DNA of 60,079 nt, taken from positions 1 to 60,079 of the forward strand of contig DWZN01000099.1 of the NCBI GenBank assembly GCA_019117545.1, in the 5' to 3' direction. The DNA is from Candidatus Brevibacterium intestinavium. Its GTDB lineage: Bacteria > Actinomycetota > Actinomycetes > Actinomycetales > Brevibacteriaceae. Positions 26,387-37,253 of this stretch are shown piece by piece; within the stretch, counting starts at the first letter, position 1; the number at the start of each line of letters is the position of its first letter. Below the pieces are notes generated by a model, which saw nothing but the letters and a program-made list of their open reading frames with translations, made no database searches and was not told the DNA's origin. A program made the position numbers and the translations under genes.

Positions 26387-26932
26387 TCAGGGACGCACAG
26401 CCTCATACACCACCATCTCTCTGGTCTCACCGCTGAAGATCCGATGGTCGGCTGTCGCTTCCTGCCGCACGTATCCGGCGCGTTCGGCCGTGCGCTGCGA
26501 TGCGATATTCCAGGGTTCGACGTGGAGGACGATCCGAGCGAGTCCTGGCACTGTCCATCCGAAACCGGTCAGCGCCAGAAGGGCGTCCGCGGCATAGCCG
26601 CGCCTCCGCTGTGAGGGGGCGATCGCGTAACCGGCCGTAGCCAACCCGCTGCTGAGGTCGCGCAACCACAGACCACAGTGCCCCACGGCCCGGTTGCCGG
26701 CGGTCCAAACGATGGCGAATGAAAAGCCCGCGCCTTCTGCATGTCGTCCCTGCTGCCGGTCGATCCACGCATTTGCCTCCTCGTTCGAGGCAGTGAACGG
26801 CAAGGATCCCGTCTGCGGGACGTACGGATCGGTTGAGAGTTCTCGCGCCATTGCCACATCCTCGGGTCCGACTTCGCGGAGATGGACTGAACCATGTGCG
26901 GGAGCCCTGCTCGGCCACGGCGGAAGTGTCAT
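26387..26932 (-). CDS. GNAT-family N-acetyltransferase (RimJ/RimL-like)
   Basis: About 181 residues. It opens VHLREVGPEDVAMARELSTDPYVPQTG and has the acetyl-CoA loop AGYAIAPSQRRRGYAADALLALTGFGW, followed by LHVEPWNIASQRTAERAGYVRQ. The pattern is that of RimJ/RimL-type protein or small-molecule acetyltransferases; the substrate is unknown. ATG 26932 is chosen because the conserved fold starts about 15 residues later, though no strong ribosome site is seen and a longer start at 26998 is open. Confidence 0.85.
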   Translation of the reverse strand: MTLPPWPSRAPAHGSVHLREVGPEDVAMARELSTDPYVPQTGSLPFTASNEEANAWIDRQQGRHAEGAGFSFAIVWTAGNRAVGHCGLWLRDLSSGLATAGYAIAPSQRRRGYAADALLALTGFGWTVPGLARIVLHVEPWNIASQRTAERAGYVRQEATADHRIFSGETREMVVYEAVRP

Positions 26933-26994
26933 CCGAACAATTCTAGGCCCAGTCCTTCGACCGCCGGCCTGCCAGTAGGCCGGTTGTCGCCGGC

Positions 26995-27600
26995 TCACAC
27001 ATGGACGAGTGTGCCGTTGCGGGGAACCCCGTCTCCGAACCGAATGGGGACCGCGGATGCGCCTTCCAAACTGTCGAAGGCCTGCAGGTGCAGATGCGGT
27101 TCAGTGCTGTTGCCGGAATTGCCGCACCGTCCGACCTGGTCACCGGTCCGGACCCGGTCGCCGAGCTGCACCTGCGTGCTTCCTCGCTGCAAGTGACAGA
27201 GTGCGACGATGGCCGTTCCGCAGTCGATCATGATGTGGTTGCCGGCGAGTGCCCGCCACCCAGCCTCGACCCGTTTGCGCTGCGTCAGCGCATACCCGAG
27301 CGAGGGCAGGCCCCGGTGGGCAGAGTGGTCGGGTTCGGAATCGTGGACTGCCACGACGGTGCCGTCGACAGGGGCGGTCACGGGACGGCCGAAGCCCGCG
27401 AACCTTTCCGGAGGCTCAGGCCGCAGCAGCGATTCGATGCTCAAGCGCGCCGATCGCAGCGATTCGTCGACCGGCACGAAGTCGATGGCATACGAGGTCG
27501 CGAACCGTGCCGTCCCGTGGCTCGGAACCCGATCGGCGGGGCTGTTCTGCACCAGCCACCGTCCCGTGAACGGATAGTCCAGATCGAGAGGATCATTCAT
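26995..27600 (-). CDS. M23-family (LytM-like) metallopeptidase, apparently cytosolic
   Basis: 201 residues. The LytM fold is seen in GRPVTAPVDGTVVAVHDSEPDHSAH, NHIMIDCGTAIVALCHLQRGSTQVQLGDRVRTGDQVGRCGNSGNSTEPHLHLQ, with the HxH zinc motif (HLH) and an upstream ATSYAIDF Asp. Unusually it has no signal peptide or membrane helix, so either export is non-classical or the substrate is internal. ATG 27600 follows GAAGGGG. The gene sits between an acetyltransferase and a divergent small membrane protein. Confidence 0.86.
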   Translation of the reverse strand: MNDPLDLDYPFTGRWLVQNSPADRVPSHGTARFATSYAIDFVPVDESLRSARLSIESLLRPEPPERFAGFGRPVTAPVDGTVVAVHDSEPDHSAHRGLPSLGYALTQRKRVEAGWRALAGNHIMIDCGTAIVALCHLQRGSTQVQLGDRVRTGDQVGRCGNSGNSTEPHLHLQAFDSLEGASAVPIRFGDGVPRNGTLVHV

Positions 27601-27623
27601 CGCTTCCCCTTCCACCCCATTGC

Positions 27624-27629
27624 TAGAAT
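27624..27629 (+). promoter_or_regulatory. -10 element for a leaderless mRNA
   Basis: TAGAAT lies 7 bp before the ATG of the small membrane protein; no Shine-Dalgarno sequence is present. Confidence 0.5.
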
Positions 27630-27636
27630 GACTGCC

Positions 27637-27849
27637 ATGAATGAGCCCGACAGCCCGGTTCTGCGTCTGATCCCGTATCTGGCGGCGATCACTGCGGCCG
27701 TCTTCATCTTCCTGCCCCGACTCGGCGGGGCCGGGGACCTGCTGACCGGCCTCATCTTCGCGGCCGCCGCCTATTTCGGAGTCTACTATCTGGCCAAGCT
27801 CATCATCCACGTCATCGTCACTCGCATCGACGACGACGATCCCGCCTGA
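27637..27849 (+). CDS. Small two-helix membrane protein
   Basis: 70 residues with two hydrophobic segments (IPYLAAITAAVFIFLP and LLTGLIFAAAAYFGVYYLAKLIIHVIV) and an acidic tail (RIDDDDPA). The family is not recognised. The start is the ATG seven bases after a TAGAAT element; a longer in-frame reading to the left overlaps the M23 gene and is not credible. It converges with the AI-2E-type gene, 3 bp between stops. Confidence 0.65.
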   Translation: MNEPDSPVLRLIPYLAAITAAVFIFLPRLGGAGDLLTGLIFAAAAYFGVYYLAKLIIHVIVTRIDDDDPA

Positions 27850-27852
27850 CCC

Positions 27853-28923
27853 CTACTTCTTCGCCTGCGCGGGCACGACGACCTTGCGGATGACGATGAG
27901 CGCCGAGGCGGCCACCGGCACCGCGACCACGGCACCGAGCACACCGCCCAGAGTGCCGCCGGCGATGGCGGCGATGATGACGAGTGCGCCGGGCACATCG
28001 ACCGCGGCATTCATGATGCGGGGGCTGAGCAGGTACGCCTCGACCTGCATGTACACGAGATAGTAGATGCCGGCGGCGATGCCCAGTCCCGGGGAGACCA
28101 TGAGGCATGAGGCGGTGATGATGGTCGCTCCGATGATCGGACCGATGAGCGGGATGAGCGAGGCCAGGAACGCCACGAACGCCAGCAGTGCCGGCAGCGG
28201 TGCGCCGATGATGGTCAGGAAGATCGCCGAGCACACGCCGTTGACGATGCCCAGGGACAGCTGCCCGAGGACGTAGCGTCCGATGGAGCGGGTGACCTCC
28301 TCGGTGACGGATTCGACCGTCGGTCGGGAGCTGGCCGCGACCAGGGAGAACATGGCGGATTTGATCGTCGGCATGGTCACGGCGAAGTAGATGGTGAGGA
28401 TGACGACGATGATGGCGCCGGTGATGAAGCTCAGTATCCCGGCCCCGATCGACACGACTCCGCCGCCCACCGACAGCACGTTCTTCGGGTCCGAGACCCA
28501 GTCGCCGAGATTCGCGAAGATCGCGTCGACGTCGATCGCCCCGGTGAACTGCTGCTCGAGCTCCAGCACCCAACCGGTCGCCGCGAGATTCGCCACGATG
28601 TCGGGCAGATCGCCGATGAAGGTCTGGATCTGACTGATCACGATCGGGGCGACGAGCAGTCCGGCCCCCACGACGATGAGGATGAAGGCGAGGACGACGA
28701 GGATGACGGACATCGACCGCGGCACCTTGCGCTCGACGAACCACTGCACGATCGGTTCGAGACCCAGCGACAGGAACAGGGCGAGCCCGATGTAGATGAT
28801 CACGGTGGCCACGGACTGCAGAGCCATCATCACAGCGATCGCCAGCCCGACGCCCAGGGTGCCGGTGAAGCCGACCCGGAACGCGCTGTTGAGTGTGAGG
28901 GATCTGCCCTGACCGGTGCCCAT
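27853..28923 (-). CDS. AI-2E family transporter (PerM/UPF0118)
   Basis: 356 residues with about eight membrane helices: two at the N-terminus (VATVIIYIGLALFLSLGLEPIVQWFVERKVPRSMSVILVV), a soluble insert, then the conserved core GRYVLGQLSLGIVNGV and LASLIPLIGPIIGATII, ending in VLGAVVAVPVAASALIV. The family includes a putative autoinducer-2 exporter and Na+/H+ antiporters, so the substrate is open. The mRNA looks leaderless (TACACT seven bases before ATG). It is divergent from the M3-YbaK gene. Confidence 0.9.
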   Translation of the reverse strand: MGTGQGRSLTLNSAFRVGFTGTLGVGLAIAVMMALQSVATVIIYIGLALFLSLGLEPIVQWFVERKVPRSMSVILVVLAFILIVVGAGLLVAPIVISQIQTFIGDLPDIVANLAATGWVLELEQQFTGAIDVDAIFANLGDWVSDPKNVLSVGGGVVSIGAGILSFITGAIIVVILTIYFAVTMPTIKSAMFSLVAASSRPTVESVTEEVTRSIGRYVLGQLSLGIVNGVCSAIFLTIIGAPLPALLAFVAFLASLIPLIGPIIGATIITASCLMVSPGLGIAAGIYYLVYMQVEAYLLSPRIMNAAVDVPGALVIIAAIAGGTLGGVLGAVVAVPVAASALIVIRKVVVPAQAKK

Positions 28924-28930
28924 GGACTCC

Positions 28931-28936
28931 AGTGTA
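28931..28936 (-). promoter_or_regulatory. -10 element for a leaderless mRNA
   Basis: TACACT on the minus strand, 7 bp before the ATG of the AI-2E family gene. Confidence 0.5.
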
Positions 28937-29009
28937 ACCAGCGATCATGCACCGGTCGGCACTCTCACGTTAGGATCGTCGGTGAAACCCGAACCGTGAA
29001 GAAAGTGGT

Positions 29010-31653
29010 ATGTCGAGAATGAGCCCCGATCCGAACAGCATCGATGTCTGGGAGGCCTTCCTCGACCCACAGGGCGAATTCTCACTGCCTGACTTCGCCG
29101 CCGTCACCCCGGAGACGCTGTTGTCCGCGGTGCACGCGGCGACTGATTTCGCCCGCGCCGAGGTGGCCGGGATCGTCTCCGACGAGGCCGAGCCGACGTT
29201 CTTCTCCACCACCGTGAGGTTCGAATCCGCGTTCGTGCCGATGACCCGCATCGCCTCCGTGGTCAGCGCCGTCGAGTCCAACCACTTCCGTCCCGAACTC
29301 GCCGACGCCGTCGGGCAGGTGTGGCAGACGCTGTCGGCGACCCGCACCGAGATCCTGCTCGACGTCGATCTCTTCCATCGCATCGAGCAGGTCGCGGTGG
29401 CCGACCTCAACCCCGAGGACAAGCGGCAGCAGGAGCTGACCGTCGAGCTCTTCGTCCGCGCCGGAGCCCGCCTCGGCGAGGAAGAGCGGGAGCAGATGGC
29501 CACGATCCTCGCGGAGCTCACAGCACTCGAGACCTCCTTCTCCCGGGCCCTGCAGCAGGACACACGGGAACTGGCCGTCCACCTCGGCGAGGCCGATTCG
29601 CTGGTCGGGATGAACGAGGACCGGATCGCCGCGGCCGCGGAGCGGGCGGCCGAGCGCGGCGTCGACGGCTATCTGCTGCCGCTGAACAACTTCACCCAGC
29701 AGCTCGTGCTCGAGTCCCTCGACTCCGCGCAGACGCGCCGGCACGTGCTGAACAACTCGATGGCCCGCGGCTCCCGCGGCGGCGACGGCGACACGCGCAC
29801 CCAGGTCGCGGACACGACGGCGCTGAGGGCGCTGCAGGCGAACCTGCTCGGCTATCCCTCGTACTCGTCCTTTGCCATCGACAATCAGACCGCCGGCAAT
29901 CCCGATGCCGCGGCCGATATCGTCTCCTCCCTGATCAACCCCGCCAATGCTCAGCTCGATGCGGAACTGGCTGCGGTCAGGGAACGCTACGGTCTCGACG
30001 AAATCGCAGCCGAGGACGTCAAATATCACCTGGCGAAGTACCGGGCCGATACGTTCGGCATCGATCCCGATGAGGTGGCCAAGTACTTCGAGTTCGACAC
30101 GGTCCTCACCGAAGGCGTCTTCCGCGCGGCCACCGGGCTCTACGGCATCACGTTCGCCCCACGTGAGCACGTGACCGGCTGGCACGAGGACGTCCGCACC
30201 TATGAGGTCACCGATGTCAACGACCGGCCCTTGGGCCTTGTGCTCATCGACCCGTATGCGCGGGACACGAAGCGGGGCGGGGCGTGGATGGACCAGCTCG
30301 TGCCCGCCTCACGCCTGACCGGTCTGCTGCCGGTCGTCACCCTCTCGCTCAACCTCGCCAAGCCCGGCCCCGGACGGCCGACCCTGCTCAATCCGACCGA
30401 GCTGAAGACGCTCTTCCACGAGTTCGGTCATGTGCTGCACGGACTGTTCGCGAACTCGACCTACCCGTCGACGGCGGGCACCGCGGTCCCGCGCGACTAT
30501 GTGGAGTTCCCGTCCCAGCTCAATGAGATGTGGCGGTTCCACCCGCAGGTCCTGCCCCACTACGCCAAGCACATCGACACGGGTGAGCCGATGCCGGCCG
30601 AGCTCGTCGCCGCGCTGGTCGACAGTGAGCGGTTCGGGCAGGGCTTCGACACGATCGAGTACCTCGCCGCGGCCATGCTCGACCTGTCGTGGCATTCGCT
30701 CGAAGCCGGAGAGCACATCACCGATGTGCTCTCCTTCGAATCCGAGGTCCTCTCCGCCGCCGGGTTCTCCCCGCTCGTGCCGCCCCGGTACCGCACCACC
30801 TACTTCGGTCATATCTTCGCCTCCGGGTATGCCGCCGGCTACTACTCCTACCTCTACTCCGAGGTCATCGCCGCCTGGGTCAGCGAATGGTTCGAAGACC
30901 ACGGCGGGCTCGACCGCGAGGCCGGAGACGCCTTCCGCGAAGCCATCCTCGCCCCCGGATTCTCGATCGACCCGATGTCGGCGATCGAACGCTTCTTCGG
31001 CACCCGACCCGATGTCGCGCCGCTGCTGCGCCGTCGCGGACTGGCCGAACCGGTCGCCTCCGAAGACGATCCCGCAGCCGCAGCCGAACCGGCAGCCGGC
31101 CCGGGCGAACCCGGTGACGCGGACCCCGCCGCGGCGAACCCGGCCGCCGTCGACGACCCGGCAGCCGCCTCGGCGGGGGCAGCGGAGGGACCCAAGCAGC
31201 ATGCCAATCATGCGAAGGTCGAGACCGCACTGCGCGAGCACGGCATCGAACCGCAGGTCCGGCTCTTCGACGATGCGACACCCACGGCGGCGTCGGCGGC
31301 CGAGAAGCTCGGCATCGAGGTCGGGGCCATCGCCAACAGTCTCATCTTCTCCTCCTCAGGCGCGCCCGTGCTCATCATGACCTCGGGCGCCCACCGCGTC
31401 GACACCGACCATGTCGCCGATCAGCTGGGCATCGATTCCCTCGACCGCGCCGACAAGGACCTCGTCCGCGAGGCCACCGGCCAGGTCATCGGCGGTGTCG
31501 CCCCGTGCGGGCATCCCGCTCCGATCCCCACCTACGTCGATATCGCGCTGAGGGGCCATCCCGTTCTGTGGGCCGCGGCCGGCACCCCGAACTCGATGAT
31601 GTCGCTGACCTACGAGCAGCTGCTCGAGGTCACGAACGGGAAGGAAATCACCG

Positions 31654-31673
<20 letters not shown>
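29010..31673 (+). CDS. M3-family oligopeptidase fused to a YbaK aminoacyl-tRNA deacylase domain
   Basis: 887 residues. Residues 1 to about 680 form a Dcp/thimet-type M3 metallopeptidase with zinc motif HEFGHVLHG (about 470-478) and the downstream Glu in QLNEMW. A Pro/Ala/Glu linker rich in AAAEPAAGPGEPG-like sequence (about 690-725) leads to a complete YbaK/ProX-type editing domain (HAKVETALREHGIEPQVRLFDDATPTAASAAEKLGI, NSLIFSSSGAPVLIMTSGAHRVD, GGVAPCGHPAPIPTYVD). M3 peptidases degrade short peptides; YbaK domains remove amino acids mischarged on tRNA. A TAGGAT -10 lies at 28971. The 3' end overlaps the next gene by 20 bp. Confidence 0.92.
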
Positions 31674-33677
<2,004 letters not shown>

Positions 33678-33689
33678 TTAACTAAGACC

Positions 33690-34613
33690 ATGACGTTCAC
33701 GCAGATGCTCACCGCGACCGGGCCCATCGTCATCGACGGCGGGCTGGGCACCGCGGCCGAGGACCGCGGCATCGACCTCGACCACGATCTGTGGTCGGCC
33801 GAGCTGATCCGCCGCAGCCCCGAGGCCCTCGCCGAGGTGCACGCCGACTTCGCGGCCGCCGGCGCCCGCATACTGACCACCGCGAGTTACCAGGCGAGCC
33901 CGCTGGGCTTCGCCGGGGCCGCCGTCTCCCTCGAGGACGGCCGTCGCCTCATCGCCGACAGCGTGAGCATCGCCCGCTCGGCCGCCGAGGCCGTCGCCGC
34001 GGCCACGGGTGCGCCCCGAGCTCTCATCGCCGGCTCCATCGGCCCCTATGGGGCTGGGCTGGGCGACGGTGCCGAATACACCGGCGACTACCGGCTGACC
34101 GCGGGCGAGTACGCCGAATTCCACCGCCTGCGCATCGACGCCCTGGCCGAGGCCGGGGCGGACCTCTTGGCGATCGAGACCCAACCGCGCCTCGACGAGA
34201 TCCGCACCGTCATCGGTCTGGCCGAAAAGATCGGTCTGCCGGCCTGGCTGAGCGTGACCCTGCGAACGGGCACGACTCTGCCCGACGGGTCGGCCCTCGC
34301 GGATCTCGCCGAGGCGGCGAACGCCTCGGCGGCGGTGCAGGCGGTCGGTGTCAACTGCGTGCCGCCCTCGCTCGTGACCCCGGCGCTCGAGGCCCTGTCC
34401 GCGCACACGGATCTGCCCCTCATCGCATACCCGAACTCAGGAGAGTTCTACGACGCCGACGCCATGACCTGGCGAGACGATGGTGCGGAAGCCGGCGTCG
34501 GATCCTGGCCGGTGCCCACGTGGACCCGCCTCGGCGCGCGCATCATCGGCGGCTGCTGTCGAGTGTCGGCGGCCGACATCGGCCTCCTCACCCGAGCATC
34601 TTGCCCGGATTGA
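33690..34613 (+). CDS. mmuM: Homocysteine S-methyltransferase
   Basis: 307 residues; transfers a methyl group from S-methylmethionine or S-adenosylmethionine to homocysteine. The family start IVIDGGLGTAAEDRGIDL is clear, and the zinc cysteines are in GVNC and IGGCCR. The ATG follows no ribosome site and lies 21 bp from the tgt start, so the mRNA is probably leaderless with TTAACT (33678-33683) as a weak -10. The last 26 bp overlap the convergent GlcD-type gene. Confidence 0.92.
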   Translation: MTFTQMLTATGPIVIDGGLGTAAEDRGIDLDHDLWSAELIRRSPEALAEVHADFAAAGARILTTASYQASPLGFAGAAVSLEDGRRLIADSVSIARSAAEAVAAATGAPRALIAGSIGPYGAGLGDGAEYTGDYRLTAGEYAEFHRLRIDALAEAGADLLAIETQPRLDEIRTVIGLAEKIGLPAWLSVTLRTGTTLPDGSALADLAEAANASAAVQAVGVNCVPPSLVTPALEALSAHTDLPLIAYPNSGEFYDADAMTWRDDGAEAGVGSWPVPTWTRLGARIIGGCCRVSAADIGLLTRASCPD

Positions 34614-35982
34614 GGATCCCCAGGGGGTCGACGGATTCCTTGATCATCGCCTGCAGCAGGCGGGCGCCCTCATCGAGTTCGCGGACCAGCCATAGGCGTT
34701 TGAGGCTGCCGACCCCGTGCTCGCCGGTGATGGTCCCGCCGAGGTCGAGCCCGAGCTGCATGATCTCGGCGAAGGCCTCCTTCGCCTCGGCCACACTGGC
34801 CGCATCGGAGGTGTCGAAGAGCACGCTCGGATGCATGTTCCCGTCCCCGGCGTGCCCGGCCGTGGCGACCTCCACCTGGTACTTCGCCTCGATGACCGCC
34901 AGCCGGGCGAAGAACTCGCCGAGGCGGGACCGCGGAACGCACACATCGTCGACGAGCTCTCCCCCGCCGATGCCAGCCACGTACCGCTCCATCGCCGGCG
35001 ATACGGCCCGTCGGGCGGCGACGAACATCTCGGAGTCCGCCGGATCATCGGAGAAGAACACCTCGGTGGCGCCCTGGACCTCGGCGATGGCCTGGAACGA
35101 TTCGAGTTCGGCCACGGCGGAGTCCCCGGCGGCATCGGATTGGACGAGCAGGAGCGCACCGGCGTCGTCGGGCAGACCGAAATCGCCGAAGGCGTTGATC
35201 ATCGCCACGGTGGCCCCGTCCATGAGTTCGAGCATCGAGGGTGCGGCGCCGGAGGCCATGTACGCCGAGACCGTGTGCCCGGCCGACTCCATATCGGGAA
35301 AGATCCCGACACCGGTCACCGGCGGGGCCAGCTTCGGCTTGAGTGCGAGAGTGATCTCGACGATGACGCCGAGGGTGCCCTCGGAGCCGACGAACAGTGC
35401 GGCCAGATCGAGTCCGGCCACCCCCTTCGCCGTCTGCCGGCCCAGCTTCGTCACGGTGCCGTCGGCGAGCACCACGGTCAGAGCCCGCACGTAGTCCTTC
35501 GTCACCCCGTACTTCACACAGCACATGCCGCCGGCGTTCGTGGCGACATTGCCGCCGATCGTCGAGATCGCCACGGAACCGGGATCCGGCGGGTAGGACA
35601 GGCCGTGGCCGGCCAGGGCGGTCTTGAGATCCTGGTTGATCACACCCGGCTGGACCCGGCAGGTCTGATTGACCTCGTCGATGTCGACGATCGCATCGAG
35701 CCCGGCCACATTGAGCAGCAGGGCACCGTCGGTGGCATTGGCCGCCCCGGACAGTCCGGTCCGCGCCCCCTGGGTGACGACGGGGATCCGATGCTCGGTG
35801 GCGAACCGCATCACCGCGACCACATCATCGACATCGGCGGCCCGGACCAGGGCCAGAGCCGTGCCGGCGGGACAGAAGAGGGCCTTGTCGGAGGAGTAGG
35901 AGTCGATGACGTCGCGGTCGGTGACCAGCGCGCCCGGGCTCAGCCGGGCCTCGAGCTCCTCCAGTCGCGGGTTGCCGGTCAC
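34588..35982 (-). CDS. FAD-linked oxidase, glycolate oxidase GlcD type
   Basis: 464 residues. A PCMH-type FAD domain (IPVVTQGARTGLSGAANATDGALLLNVAGLD, PDPGSVAISTIGGNVATNAGGMCCVKYG) and a C-terminal cap with GHAGDGNMHPSVLFD and TGEHGVGSLKR are those of GlcD/D-lactate dehydrogenases. Glycolate oxidation would yield glyoxylate, which the downstream carboligase route can use, but glcE/glcF are absent, so a D-2-hydroxyacid dehydrogenase is equally possible. GTG 35982 overlaps the aminotransferase stop by four bases (GTGA), so they are coupled. Confidence 0.88.
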   Translation of the reverse strand: MTGNPRLEELEARLSPGALVTDRDVIDSYSSDKALFCPAGTALALVRAADVDDVVAVMRFATEHRIPVVTQGARTGLSGAANATDGALLLNVAGLDAIVDIDEVNQTCRVQPGVINQDLKTALAGHGLSYPPDPGSVAISTIGGNVATNAGGMCCVKYGVTKDYVRALTVVLADGTVTKLGRQTAKGVAGLDLAALFVGSEGTLGVIVEITLALKPKLAPPVTGVGIFPDMESAGHTVSAYMASGAAPSMLELMDGATVAMINAFGDFGLPDDAGALLLVQSDAAGDSAVAELESFQAIAEVQGATEVFFSDDPADSEMFVAARRAVSPAMERYVAGIGGGELVDDVCVPRSRLGEFFARLAVIEAKYQVEVATAGHAGDGNMHPSVLFDTSDAASVAEAKEAFAEIMQLGLDLGGTITGEHGVGSLKRLWLVRELDEGARLLQAMIKESVDPLGILNPGKMLG

Positions 35983-37040
35983 AGTTCGGCGGCGACCCTG
36001 AGCACCCGGTCGAGTGCCTCGTCGGGGCCGATGCTCACACGCACACCGCCCTGCAGACGACGGACGGCCACGGCCTGTTCGGCGCAGGCGCCCTCGAAGG
36101 CCACGGCGGCCTCGGGATCGAGGGCGATCCACACATAGTTGCCCTGGGAGTCGGGGACGCTGAGCCCGAGTTCGCGCAGATCGTGGGCGAACCGGTCCCG
36201 CACCGTCGCGACCTCCTTGGCCCGCACGGCCACCTCGTCGATTCGGGACAGGGACTGACGGGCCGCGGCCTGGGCCCCGGCGGTGACGGAGAAGGGGGCG
36301 ATGACCTGGCGCAGGGCCGAGGCGATCTCGACATCGGCGATGCCGAAGCCCACACGCAGGCCGGCCAGCCCGTGGGCCTTGGAGAAGGTGCGGGCCAGCA
36401 CCAGGTTCGGATGCTTCCTCTGGGCGGCCAGACCGTCGGCGGCCTCGGCGGCGAAGTCGACGTAGGCCTCGTCGAGGACGACGATGACCTCGTCGGGCAC
36501 CTCGGCGAGGAAGCCTTCGAGCTCGGCGTCGGTGATGGTCGGGCCGGTCGGATTGTTCGGCGAGCACAGCAGCACCAGACGGGTGGTGTCGTCGACGGCG
36601 GCGGCCAGTCCGGGGAAGTCGTGACGACCGTCCTCGAGCAGATCGACCGGGCGCTTCTCGGCCCCGCGGGAGGCGGCGAGGATCGGGTACATCTCGAACG
36701 ACGGCCACGGGTAGACCACGGAGGTTCCGGCCTCGAGGGTGATGTTCGTCAGCGCCGAGAGCACCTCGGAGGCGCCGGCGCCGGGCACCACTTCGGCCGC
36801 CTCGACGCCGAGGTGGGAGGCGATGTCGTCGACGAGCGCGGCCGAGGTCGGATCGGGATAGTTGCCCGGAACCGCCGAAGCGGAGGCGACGGCCTCGACG
36901 ACACCCGGCAGCGGCGGCAGGTGGTTCTCGTTCGAGGACAGTTTGTACGGGGTCAGACCCGGCGAACTGACGGGAGGTTTGCCGGGGACGTAGGGCGGGA
37001 ACTCGGCCAGCGAGTCACGAAGCAGGAAACGATTCGACAT
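35979..37040 (-). CDS. HisC-like class I/II aminotransferase (histidinol-phosphate or aromatic)
   Basis: 353 residues; PLP-dependent. SSNENHLPPLPGVVEA and NYPDPTSAAL open the fold, SPNNPTGPTI holds the pyridine-binding Asn, and the PLP lysine is Lys221 in TFSKAHGLAGLRVG. It is not in a his operon; stand-alone actinobacterial copies are usually the aromatic aminotransferase Pat, so that is the more likely function. It is followed by a coupled GlcD-type oxidase, which may act on a keto/hydroxy acid related to its product. Confidence 0.88.
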   Translation of the reverse strand: MSNRFLLRDSLAEFPPYVPGKPPVSSPGLTPYKLSSNENHLPPLPGVVEAVASASAVPGNYPDPTSAALVDDIASHLGVEAAEVVPGAGASEVLSALTNITLEAGTSVVYPWPSFEMYPILAASRGAEKRPVDLLEDGRHDFPGLAAAVDDTTRLVLLCSPNNPTGPTITDAELEGFLAEVPDEVIVVLDEAYVDFAAEAADGLAAQRKHPNLVLARTFSKAHGLAGLRVGFGIADVEIASALRQVIAPFSVTAGAQAAARQSLSRIDEVAVRAKEVATVRDRFAHDLRELGLSVPDSQGNYVWIALDPEAAVAFEGACAEQAVAVRRLQGGVRVSIGPDEALDRVLRVAAEL

Positions 37041-37253
37041 GTGCCCATAGTTGCATAACTTGTGGCGGGCGACACGGCCTGTCTCGCCGAAATGTCCGAT
37101 CGGTCGGATTCGGCCCGCTCGGGTGGACGCACATCCGCTGTGAGAATGCTCGCACGTGCTCGCGCTGCCTCAGCCCGGGTTACAGGTGTGCAGCGGCGGA
37201 GAGTAGTCTGAGAGACGAATACATGCAGTCAGCGACGAGGAATGAGAGTCCAA

